This document shows positions 1 to 9,078 of a stretch of 64,000 bases of DNA, one piece after another. Under the pieces are notes generated by a model. It did no database searches, had not been told where the DNA came from, and saw nothing but the letters and a program-made list of their open reading frames with translations. The translations under genes and the position numbers were made by a program. The DNA lies in contig CM066994.1 in assembly GCA_033977485.1 (NCBI GenBank), forward strand, positions 28,594,637 to 28,658,636, read 5' to 3'. The stretch comes from Hydrangea macrophylla. Its lineage: Eukaryota > Streptophyta > Magnoliopsida > Cornales > Hydrangeaceae. Each line of letters starts with the position of its first letter. Within the stretch, counting starts at the first letter, position 1.

Positions 1-521
1 TATTTGAGTATTTTAATAGTTACATTAGCAGATAAGTCGCAATGATACATCTTAGTAATTTAGGATCTGTCATATATCCTAGTGTTTTTGATACTTAGAA
101 TGTTATGCATGAATGTTAAAATGTTGTACCATTTAAAAAATATAATTATTGTTAAAAGCAATTATTTTATTTAGAAGTTTTATATATATATATATATATA
201 TAAGTGATTTTTAAACTTACAACATCTTGACTCTAATCCGGTATTTCAATGTAAAATAATTTTCAGAAAATATTTTTTCAGTCAAATTGTACGTAAAAAT
301 ATTTTCCAAAAAATAATTTGCATAGAAACAAACGGAAGGTAAAGTGATGCCAAAATTTCCTAAGTTAGGATATATGCACATTCTAACCACTAGGATGTAT
401 AATAGAAGTTCCCATATAAATTTTTAACCTTCCTTTCAAGTTGACTTGGTCGAATATTACTCCCAACAATGATATGGACACAGCTACGTACACACACCTA
501 TATATATATTATATATATATA
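1..521. other. AT-rich intergenic sequence
   Basis: No coding sequence or recognisable element seen. It holds a TA dinucleotide run at about 181-202 and another at 499-521, the second being the site into which the first foldback MITE has inserted. Confidence 0.6.
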
Positions 522-723
522 GGGAGAGGCTTTTAAATAAATTAAGTAGAGTGAACTTATTCAGTGAACTGGATTTTAAGTCTAAAATAGCCCGTGGGCT
601 GCCCTGCTGATCCACGGCGCCCCATCCTGCTCCTGCGCCCCGCTGGCCTGCAGGTTATTTTAAGCTTAAAATCCAGTTCATTGGGTAAGTTCACTCTACC
701 CAGTTCAATTAAGAGTCTCTCCC
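522..723. mobile_element. Foldback MITE 1 inserted at TA
   Basis: Roughly 70-bp imperfect terminal inverted repeats: the left end starts GGGAGAGGCT and the right end is AGTCTCTCCC. Both arms then contain GTAGAGTGAACTTA- and CAGTGAACTGGATTTTAAG-like blocks. It is flanked by TA on both sides, inside a TA microsatellite. The GC-rich centre (about 590-650) is unrelated to the arms. The TA target suggests a Tc1/mariner-type non-autonomous element, but the termini are not the classic Stowaway ones. No coding capacity. Confidence 0.75.
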
Positions 724-796
724 TATATATATATATATATTGAACAAAAAAAAATATATGTACAAATATCCTACACTTCAACATGGATAAATACGG

Positions 797-928
797 TGAG
801 GCTCTTTAGTGAACTGGGAAGTGAACTAGGCTTAAAAAGCGAATGACCCGATCCATCACATAATCTTGCGCGTCAGGTACTTGGCTTTTTAAACCTAGTT
901 CACTCCACAGTTCACTGGAGAGCCTGAC
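797..928. mobile_element. Foldback MITE 2
   Basis: About 45-bp inverted termini: the left begins GTGAGGCTCTTTAGTGAAC and the right ends GTTCACTGGAGAGCCTGAC. Both arms carry AGTGAACTAGG followed by TTAAAAAGC. The GTGAACT...AGTGAACT pattern is shared with MITE 1, so the two are probably related. Exact ends and target duplication are uncertain because of the flanking AT-rich DNA. Confidence 0.65.
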
Positions 929-957
929 TGTGGATATAATATATATATATATACATG

Positions 958-1108
958 CAGTCAGGCTCTAAAGAGTGCTCACTCTTTTTATTAAAGAGAG
1001 GATATCTGTTTTGGCCGCCAAATCCAATTTTTAAACACGATCCGACAGTCAAAACAGAGACCCTCTCTTCTTTAATACTCTTTAATAAAGAGATTACATC
1101 CTGTCAGG
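958..1108. mobile_element. Foldback MITE 3
   Basis: The left end is CAGTCAGGCTCTAAAGAG and the right end resembles its reverse complement. Internal arms TTATTAAAGAGAGG and CTGTTTTG recur inverted near 1050-1095. It lies directly beside another TA run. The outer GTCAGGCTCT block matches the end of MITE 2, suggesting the same family. Boundaries are approximate. Confidence 0.55.
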
Positions 1109-1558
1109 AGAATTTTCGCATATACGTTTACATGTGTATAATTGAGGGACGAATTATTGGGAAGAGAGAGCGAGTCAATCTATCGCAATGGTGGCTAGTA
1201 TTAGTAATGGGATATATAAGTTTCAGTCGAACTTTATGGAGGAAATTTAGAAATCAAGTCTACCTTTCTTACCAAAATTGAAAAATTAAACATTAATTGA
1301 TAAATTTTAAAAGTCATCAATAACTTAAAACAATATCAATTTTTGAAGACTTTATTTATGTTTCAATGTGCACATTATGAACTTGCATCAAAGTTGTGAA
1401 GATTGCTCATAATATTGCGATGAATTGCTCAGAGTTGCCCCCCAGCATTTTAAAGAGTATTCTTGACGTTGTGAAGAGTGCTTTCAATGTTGTATAAAAT
1501 TGGATAACTTTAAATTTTACACAAAAAGTTGACATTTTTTTAATTCGAAAAAATTGTA
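1109..1558. other. Intergenic sequence, nothing recognised
   Basis: AT-rich sequence with no sustained open frame and no inverted or direct repeat that I could follow. Confidence 0.5.
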
Positions 1559-2372
1559 GGCTGACTTCTAAATTTCACACAAAAATTCGACTAAAATGTA
1601 ATTATCCCAATAAACTTTATTTTAGGGAACTTTTATCGGTTTGTCTATGTGAAAACATAGTTAGCAGAACCGGCTTGGACATCAATCACCAGGTGGATGA
1701 TTCACTGGTCCAATTGTTGGGTTAACTGGTTGGACCGAGTTTATTTAATATTAATTAAAATAAATAAATAACAATAATGTTTGGCCCAAAAAATGTTTAA
1801 CATTTAACGTAATAAAGTTTCTAACCAAATGGTTAGGAACTGAAATGGAACTTTTACCCACAATCTAAACATTAGCAATATCCCAGCCGGGTCACACGGG
1901 TCACGGTTTGATGATATCACAAAGTGTTCAAAATTTGATGATTTGATGATATCACAAAGTATGGACGGTTCTTTAAAATCCAGCCGGTTTGCTTGGGTCA
2001 CGGTTCAACCGCCCGGGTCTCACGGGCCAATACGGGTCTCTTCCTTTTCCAGTCAGATATTCAATCCAAACTGGTTTAGCATCTGGATCACCGGTTCTGC
2101 AGTCGGATCGCTAGGGGGTGTGCGGTTTTGGTAACTATGTGTGCAAGTGCTGCTTGTGTGGAAAATGAAAATCAAGCAAGTTAATGTTAAATGTAGGTTG
2201 GTTGCACTTCAAATATGTAGTAGTCTGACTTCTGAATTTTACCCAAAAAGTGGACTGGAATGTAATTATTCCAATAAACTTCATTTTAGGGAACTTTCAT
2301 GGGTTTGCCGACGTGCAAGTGCTTGTGTGTAAATCAAGTAAGCCAATGTTAAATGTAGGTTGGTTGGACTAC
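1559..2372. repeat. Tandem duplication (about 176-bp period) split by an insertion
   Basis: A block at about 1559-1651 (containing TGTAATTAT, CAATAAACTT and TTTTAGGGAACTTT) is repeated at about 2225-2318. A second block at about 2138-2205 (containing GTTAATGTTAAATGTAGG) is repeated at about 2310-2372. The order is A, insertion, B, A', B', so an A-B tandem pair was interrupted. The copies are visibly diverged. Confidence 0.6.
1652..2134. mobile_element. Roughly 483-bp insertion of unknown type
   Basis: This segment separates halves A and B of the duplication. It is flanked by CTATGTG at 1645-1651 and 2135-2141, which looks like a 7- to 8-bp target duplication of the kind hAT elements make. 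I see no convincing terminal inverted repeats and no coding sequence. An internal repeat, TTTGATGATATCACAAAGT, occurs twice around 1909-1960. Confidence 0.4.
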
Positions 2373-2665
2373 CATTTCTACCTCTTTATTTTTTATTTTT
2401 TATCTTTTCTATTTTTATTATTTTGCGTTACAATAAACTATTATATTTCTTGTGTGTATTTCATATTCATACGTCTCCTACTATTATTAATTTTCATCCA
2501 CGTATGAGACAAATGTACATACGTAAACCAATCATATATAAAGATAATACAAAACATTCCTCTAGAAATATAACCAAGTATTTTCCTTCGGTTAAAGGAC
2601 GGGAACTGTTTATTAATTTTTTTTTCAAACTTTTTAACCAACCAATATATATACTTGATTAGGTA
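2373..2665. other. Intergenic sequence, nothing recognised
   Basis: T-rich and AT-rich sequence. The open frames here are low-complexity and antisense to each other, with no family resemblance. Confidence 0.5.
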
Positions 2666-2841
2666 GAGTAAAGATTGGAACACACTCAGAGACATAATTT
2701 TTTTGGGACACAATCCAAAAGATGTGTTTATAACTCTCCTGTGATGTCACTGGACTCCACAGTGACACAAGAGAGAGATAGACACATCCCTTGGGTTATG
2801 TCCTAAAAGTTGTGTCTTTGGGTGTATCCTAAGTATTACCC
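2666..2841. mobile_element. Mutator-type foldback MITE with 9-bp target duplication
   Basis: Flanked by the exact 9-bp direct repeat GATTAGGTA at 2657-2665 and 2842-2850, the duplication length typical of Mutator-like elements. The arms are inverted over about 75 bp: GGGACACAATCC near 2704 pairs with GGTTATGTCC near 2797, and GATGTGTTTAT pairs with AGATAGACACATC. No coding capacity. Confidence 0.75.
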
Positions 2842-2885
2842 GATTAGGTAAGTGTGGATTAATTGTTGGGGAATTTAAAAGGTGT

Positions 2886-3032
2886 AATGTTAGGGACACA
2901 AAAAGATCATAAATAGATGTTTACAAAAATATGTGGTATCCCATGTGACAACATGTGGTGGATCCTACTACCACATGGATGTTACATACTTTTGTTAGCA
3001 TCTATTTGTGACCCTTTTGTGTCCCAAATATT
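2886..3032. mobile_element. Foldback MITE
   Basis: Inverted arms begin with GGGACACAAAAAG at 2893 and end with CTTTTGTGTCCC near 3024. The arms continue through ATAAATAGATG / CATCTATTTGTG and a CATGTGG core. The GGGACACAA start is shared with the neighbouring Mutator-type MITE, so the two may be related. Target duplication not resolved. Confidence 0.6.
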
Positions 3033-3482
3033 GTCCGTTTAAAAAAAAATGGGCAAATTTAAGAGAGGATAAATATGTATGTTTATTAAATATCCGTCTG
3101 TCAGTGATATGCACCCTAGTTTAAACAATAACTCCTACATAATAGTATTTCAATTATCTTTGCAGAATATAAGGACATAGTCGGTCTCATGAAGTGTATA
3201 AGTGGATTGTCCTTTTTTAAATTTGGTTGACAATTTATCAAAACCTTTTAGGTTATATGTATCCATCCATGTTGCATACATATACCAATATAGTATGTAT
3301 ATAGAAATTGGATCAATACACTGACCTCCATGAGGCGATGTAATATTATACTAAGTTCCGCTGTCAGAGATGAGAGATGGACACCTAACAAATTTAAAAG
3401 TATACATAATATTATGAATATGTCCCTGAAGCAAAATATGATCTATAATCCAGAAAATTAACACATTATGAACTGAAAGGTT
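3033..3482. other. Intergenic sequence, nothing recognised
   Basis: AT-rich, no gene or clear repeat seen. Its last 15 bases are the left target duplication of the LINE fragment that follows. Confidence 0.5.
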
Positions 3483-3766
3483 ACACTTTTTTTTGGTCTG
3501 GGATGCTTCACCCATATGTCCTGGTGCTATCTGGTCCCCCTGGTTCTCTTCTTTTTTTGTTTTGTGTTGTTTCTTTTGGTCATAGCTTGTACTTAGGTAA
3601 TGTAGGGGCTGATCAGCTCATGGGTTTGCTCCTTGCTGGTTTTTGCTTGTGTTGTCAGCTGCGTTTGGAGGGTTAGGTGATTTGTTCCCCTCCCTTTTGC
3701 TGTTTTGAACCATCTTCTTTAATACAATTGTCCTCGTGTTTTCGAGGTTTCAAAAAAAAAAAAAAA
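3483..3766 (+). mobile_element. 5'-truncated LINE 3' end with poly(A) and target duplication
   Basis: This 284-bp insertion ends in an A run (about 3752-3767). It is flanked by the 15-bp direct repeat ATGAACTGAAAGGTT at 3468-3482 and 3767-3781. Poly(A) at one end, a long variable-length duplication and missing 5' sequence are the hallmarks of target-primed reverse transcription with 5' truncation. The inserted sequence is T-rich 3' UTR-like DNA with no open frame. It does not match the tail of the larger LINE at 4.8-9.06 kb. Confidence 0.8.
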
Positions 3767-3888
3767 ATGAACTGAAAGGTTTACCATTAAAGGATATAAT
3801 TTCATGTATATATTAGAAAAACTACTAGAATGCATTTTATTGACTTTGGTTATATAAGGGTAAATAGTTTGTTATGTTGCAAACTGAT

Positions 3889-3990
3889 TATAGCTCGTTT
3901 GGTGTCGAGTTATGTCTTACGCCTCTCCATTTCATAAGTCCAGCGTTCGACCACCACACATCCATTTGTAATAAATAAATAAAAAAAAAT
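3889..3990 (+). mobile_element. Possible tRNA-derived SINE fragment
   Basis: The segment contains an A-box-like stretch (TTTGGTGTCGAGTT near 3898) and a B-box-like GTTCGACCACC near 3943. It ends in a T/A-rich tail with AATAAATAAATAAA. Spacing between the boxes is compatible with a tRNA-type RNA polymerase III promoter. No target duplication was found, so this is tentative. Confidence 0.35.
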
Positions 3991-4064
3991 TTAGTTCATT
4001 ATCATGCTGAAGTTTAACTAAAAAAAATAAGCTATAGTTAACTGGCAGTTGACTAAGAGTCTAA

Positions 4065-4350
4065 GGCTTAGTTTGACCCCTCACGTGGCTTTTTAAAAGT
4101 AACTTATGGAATTTATTATTAAGTTGTTTGATAATTTTGTGCAAGTGATACATTACTCTTCAAAAAAACATCATGAAACCAAAAGGCAACCTTGAGCTTT
4201 TAAAAGCTCCATTTTAGAGCTTTTAATAGCTCCTCCTAAAAAAGTCGTAAGTTCAATTTTTACATAGCTCATAAATTAGTTACTAAATGAATTAACAGAA
4301 AATTTTACATTAAAAAAGGAGAAGCACCAAAATGAGAGTCAAACTAAGCC
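4065..4350. mobile_element. Tourist-type (PIF/Harbinger) MITE, copy A
   Basis: Termini GGCTTAGTTTGAC and GTCAAACTAAGCC are exact inverted repeats flanked by TAA at 4062-4064 and 4351-4353, the 3-bp target typical of PIF/Harbinger. The internal sequence is homologous, in inverted orientation, to the element at 56688-56970. Shared landmarks include AGCTTTTAAAAGCTC and the ATCATGAAACCAAAA block. No coding capacity. Confidence 0.8.
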
Positions 4351-4764
4351 TAACTAGAAGGGAATATGTGTTACTCAACCTTGGAGATTTCATTGTATTT
4401 GCATAATTGCATATTACAAACAAGGTCCCTGTTTAGACCTATCTTAGGAGGTCAGTGTAATTTAGCGGAAAAATTTGTATCTACATTTTTTCCTAATTGG
4501 AGTAAGAAAAATAACTAGATAAATAATATCATAATTGTTGGTGACCATATAGGTTGAACTTTATATCTGTTTTTTAATTTGGAAAAAATCATACTGGTCT
4601 CTTTGAAGATTATACATATGCTTCAATTAACCCCTTAACCTGAACGTTTGTTAAAGATTATACTGGAGCAAAGTTAAATGCTCCAGAGAAAATTGTTAAA
4701 ACAGTAGGTCAGGAGTCAAGATGAATTTAAACAAATCCTTATCACCACACCGATGACTGCCTAA
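4351..4764. other. Intergenic sequence left of the LINE
   Basis: No gene recognised. The 5' end of the LINE may lie within this stretch, but I could not find a repeat matching the sequence after its poly(A), so the boundary is undefined. Confidence 0.4.
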
Positions 4765-4887
4765 TACCAATCTCCCCCACAACTTTACCACCACACCCCC
4801 CCCCCCCTACTACCCACATTCACCTCAGAGTCTGATGCTTTTTTTGATGCCGAAGAGGAGGGCGAGAAGCCCCCTCTCGGCCAATGA
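4765..4887 (+). pseudogene. LINE ORF1 C-terminal remnant
   Basis: An open stretch of about 40 codons, rich in Pro/Thr then acidic residues (ending near EEEGEKPPLGQ), terminates in TGA at 4885-4887. The stop overlaps the ATG of ORF2 as ATGA. Plant L1-type LINEs have a gag-like ORF1 before ORF2, so this is probably its C-terminus. A stop at 4762-4764 closes the frame upstream, and no zinc knuckles are visible. Assignment rests on position rather than on a domain. Confidence 0.4.
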
Positions 4888-7800
4888 TTATAATCAGCTG
4901 GAACTGCCGGGGCTTGGCTCGACCCGCGGCAGGCAGAACCTGAGAGCTCTGATTAGAGAACATCATCCTGAATGCCTTCTCTTGTCAGAAACAAAACTGT
5001 GCTCGATTAGAATGACTTCCATACTGAATCAGCTCGGCTTCTTCAATCTTGTTCTTGTTCCTGCCAATAAAACGGCAGGAGGCTTCTGTCTTGCATGGCA
5101 GAATGGTGTAGATATTGTTGCATCGGTGTCAAACAAAAACTTGATTAGTGCTTCAGTTTTTTCTGATCCCCTTGATAGGCCATGGATCTTGACTGGTGTT
5201 TACGGCCCTCCCTTTTGGAAGGAAAAAGCGAGATTTTGGAAAAATCTGGAATCTGTGGCAGATGCGGCGAAGGGGCCTTGGATGGCCATTGGTGATTTCA
5301 ATTGTATCTCAAACCAATCTGAAAAAAGAGGTGGAAGACCTTTTAGCTGCTCTTCTTCTGGTGGCTTATTAGGCTTTATGGATTCCAATAGTATGGTGGA
5401 CTTGGGAGCGTCTGGGAACCTCTTTACATGGGACAATGGGAGACCCAACTGGGCCAATATTCGTCAGAGGCTTGACAGAAGTATTGCCAATATGGATTGG
5501 CGTGCTCTCTTTCCTAGAGCAACTGTTTGGAATCTTCCTAGAACGGGCTCAGATCATTCGCCCATCATTCTAAATACAACTGGCGAAAAATCTGGGATAC
5601 CGAAAAATTTTCAAATTTGAAGCAATGTGGATTCGGGAGGAAAGCTGCGAATGGATCATTGAACAAGTCTGGAATCACACCCCAACCCATGGCTCTCCTG
5701 CGCTTCGGCTTTGCCAAAAACTACAGGCAGTGAGTAGGGCCCTGATAAAGTGGAATAAGACCCATTTTCGGGAGAGTCCAAGTGAAAATCAAGGAGGCCA
5801 GAAAAGGTATCGAACAACTCCAATCCCAGATCCCCGCTGTGGAAAATATCCAAAAAATCTCTGCTCTTAAAGAAGTCATGGATGAGAACCTCAAACGGGA
5901 AGAAATTCTCTGGAAGCAAAAATCGAGAGTGAATTGGCTTGAAGAAGGTGACAAAAGCACTCGCTTCTTTCATTTATCTACGATTATCAGACGAAGAAGG
6001 AATGCGATTGATCTCCTAAAAATAGACAATGGTAATTGGACAGATGACCGTGAGATTATTGCCCAAGTGTTTACATCTAAATTCCAAGCAACTTTCAAGT
6101 CCTCTGATCCAATTCTCCCTCCCAACCTTGAAGGTCTCCTCCAAGAGGTCATTACAGAGGAAGAGAATGAAGCCATCTGCCAGATCCCTGAGGAGAAGGA
6201 GATTAAAGAAGTCCTTTTCAACATTGGTTCCACCAAAGCCCCTGGCCCTGATGGGATGTCTGCAGTTTTCTACAAAACTTATTGGCAAATCATAAAAGAA
6301 GATGTGGTCGCTACGGTTAAGAGTTTTTTTTGCTGATGGCTTTATCCTTCAAAACCTCAATCACACCAACATAGCGCTAATCCCAAAGGTGGCAAGGCCC
6401 TCAACGGTTAACCATTTTAGGCCCATTAGCCTCTGTAATGTGATCTACAAGATTATTTCCAAAATCTTGTCCTCTCGCCTTAAACCCCTTCTGGACAAGG
6501 TTATCTCCCCAATGCAATAAGCCTTTGTTCCGGGTCGGTTGATTCAGGATAATTGTATCATAGCTCAAGAAGTGTTACACTCGATGAAAAGTAAGAGAGG
6601 AAAGGAAGGGTTAATGGCTATTAAATTTGACATGGAAAAAGCATATGATAGGGTTGAATGGGCCTTCTTGGTAAAGGTTCTCAAATGCCTCGGTTTCTCC
6701 GATAAGTGGTGTCACTGGATTGAGCAATGAATTTCGAGTGTGTCCTTCTCTATTCTCATCAATGGCCAGCCAAAGGGGCTTCTCAAACCAGGTAGGGGTC
6801 TACGCCAGGGGGATCCTTTGTCCCCTTTCTTGTTCATTCTCTGCTCTGAAGTGCTTTCTCGAATGTTAAATAGAGAATTTGATCATGGGTGCATCAAAGG
6901 CATAAAACCAGGAAAGAACAGCCTCGCCTTCAACCACCTCCTTTTTGCGGATGATCTAATCGTTTTTGGACGGGCACACTCTGATGAAGCAAACACAATC
7001 GTGAGTTTCATCTCCAATTATGGCTCGTGGTCTGGACAAGCTATTAATCATGAAAAAACCAAGATAATCTTCAGCAAAAATGTGTGTAAGGATGTCGCCC
7101 GGGCAATTTGCCGAGAGACGGGCCTGAAAAAGGCTCCCCTTAATTCTAAATATCTCGGTCTTCCTCTTCAGATTAATGGCACAAAGAGAGAAGTTTTTTA
7201 TGGGATTATTGAAAAAATTCAACAAAAGCTTCAAGCATGGAAATCATCATTATTATCGCAAGCGGCAAGATGCACTTTGATTCGTACAGTTGCTCAAGCT
7301 ATCCCGGCTTATACTATGTCCATGTTCCCTCTCCCCATGGCTGTATGCAATAAGATGGACAGACTTTTTTGCAATTTTTGGTGGGGTCACAAAGAAAATG
7401 GAAAAAAGGGATTTGTTTGAAGGCATGGGACAACATTTGCCTCCCAAAGTTTAGTGGTGGGTTGGGATTACGACGCATGAAGGACTATAACAAAGCGCTT
7501 CTCACAAAGCTTGGTTGGCAAATCATGACACAAGAGAGGAAGTTTTGGGTTCAAGCTGTCAAAGGGAAGTATTTCCATAATTCTAACCTCTTTCAAGCAA
7601 AAAAGAAAAGCAATTCGTCGTGGGTTTGGCAAGGTATTCTGAAAATTATTCCTCTTCTTGAGAAAGGTACTTGTAAGCTTCTTGGCAATGGGAATGAAAT
7701 TGACATTTGGGAAGATCCTTGGGTTCCATCTCTTCCCAACTTCCGGCCAATTGGTAGAAATCCAAGCAGGCCGCCTTTTATTTCGGTCCAAGAATTGACT

Positions 7801-8992
7801 CTTGATAATGGTAATTGCTGGAATTCTGATCTTATTCGTGATACTTTTGATGATGTCTCAGTTGAAGCAATCTTGGGCATTAGTCTTCCGACTGGGAGAC
7901 AATGTGATAAGCTTATATGGGCTCCTGACAATAAAGGTTCCTTTTCTAGTTAAATCCGCGTATCTCACGGATCAAAAGTCTAGACTTCTACAGGCCAACA
8001 GCATCATTGCTACTTGTTGGAATAATCTGTGGAATGCGAAGATTCACGAGAGGCACAAGATCTTTCTTTGGAAAGTTGTTTCCAATGCCATCCCAACAAA
8101 GGAGGTTCTTGCTTCTCGTCTTCAGATTGATGGTCTTTTTTGTCCTCTTTGTTAGTTTTCGATTGAAAGTGCTGATCATCTTTTCTTGGGGTGCGATATT
8201 ACACGTATTCTCTGGCACTTATCTAAATGGCCTCTTGACACTTCACTGTTAATCAATGGGGGAATCAAGAATTGGGTCAATGATGTTCTCAACCCCACGG
8301 CTAGGATTGGTATTGCTCCCGAGGATGCTCGGCATTTCACAATTTTTGTTGTTATCATGATGGAACAAGTTTGGTACCTTCGAAACCAAGTGCTTCATCA
8401 TGGAACTACAGTGGAGGTCCTTTTCTGGAAAACTCGTATTGATTTGATGGCAAAGGAACATGTTATTGCCCAACGAAAAGCCTTCACTAAAGTCATCACC
8501 CCTGCTCAATGTTGGATCCCCCCTCCCAAAGAATGGGTTAAAATCAACTTTGATGTTGCAATAAGAGACCACTCTTCTGCTCTTGCTGCCATTTTTAGAG
8601 ATGATCAATGTCAGGTTATTCATGCAAAAGTTTGGAAGAGGGAAGTCATGGACCCTAGCCTTGCTGAAGCCTCTGCGACCCTTTCTGCAATTTCTGAACC
8701 AGCTTCTGTGGGACATAAAAATGTCATCTTTGAAGGAGACTCTCTTCTTGTGTGCATGCCTTTGTGTGACTGGGAGTCTTGCCCAGATTGGACCTTGGAA
8801 ACTCCTATTCTCAATTGCAGGAAGTTGCTGGCCAGCTCTTTTGAATTTTGAAAAATTATCAAAGTGTTTAGATCTGCTAATGGTGTTGCACATAAACTTG
8901 CTCAATGGGCTATGAATTGTAATTTTTTTTGGTACATCCCAGTTGTTGAGATTCCTCCTTTCGTTCTTGAGGAAGACCATCAAGTGGGTTAG
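4884..8992 (+). pseudogene. LINE ORF2 polyprotein, multiply broken
   Basis: Copies LINE RNA into the genome by nicking DNA and priming reverse transcription. The start ATG at 4884 gives the endonuclease opening MIIISWNCRGL. Endonuclease motifs follow to about 5600 (SETKL, GDFN, SDHSPI). RT spans about 6200-7400, with APGPDG, RQGDPLSPFLF and the catalytic FADD near 6946. A CPLC...H segment lies near 8140-8180 and RNase H at 8520-8850 (NFDVA, EGDS). Single-base frameshifts lie near 4915, 5607-5618, 5769, in the T run at 6326-6333, near 7395-7400 and near 7945. In-frame stops are at 6518-6520, 6728-6730, 8153-8155 and 8849-8851. It cannot make a functional enzyme. Family assignment is firm; the subfamily is not determined. 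Confidence 0.85.
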
Positions 8993-9073
8993 TACTGGTT
9001 TTTTGGTTGTCTCTGTTTTGTTCTTTTTTTCCTTCTCAGCAAAAAAAAAAAAAAAAGAATAAAGCTAGCCTTG

Positions 9074-9078
9074 GGTAT
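9074..9078. repeat. Target site duplication GGTAT (left) of the Tat element
   Basis: GGTAT abuts the left LTR terminus and is repeated exactly at 29912-29916 after the right LTR. This shows that everything between is a single insertion. Confidence 0.95.

Larger units (their letters stand above)
4765..9056 (+). mobile_element. Degenerate L1-type LINE (endonuclease-RT-RNase H)
   Basis: A non-LTR retrotransposon remnant ending in a poly(A) run at about 9041-9056. In order it has a short ORF1 tail, an apurinic-type endonuclease, reverse transcriptase, a C-terminal zinc-knuckle-like segment and a plant-type RNase H. The reading frame is broken many times (see the ORF2 entry). Twenty-two bases of flanking DNA separate the poly(A) from the left LTR of the Tat element, so the Tat element inserted just downstream of an older LINE. 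The 5' end is not resolved and may be truncated. Confidence 0.85.
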
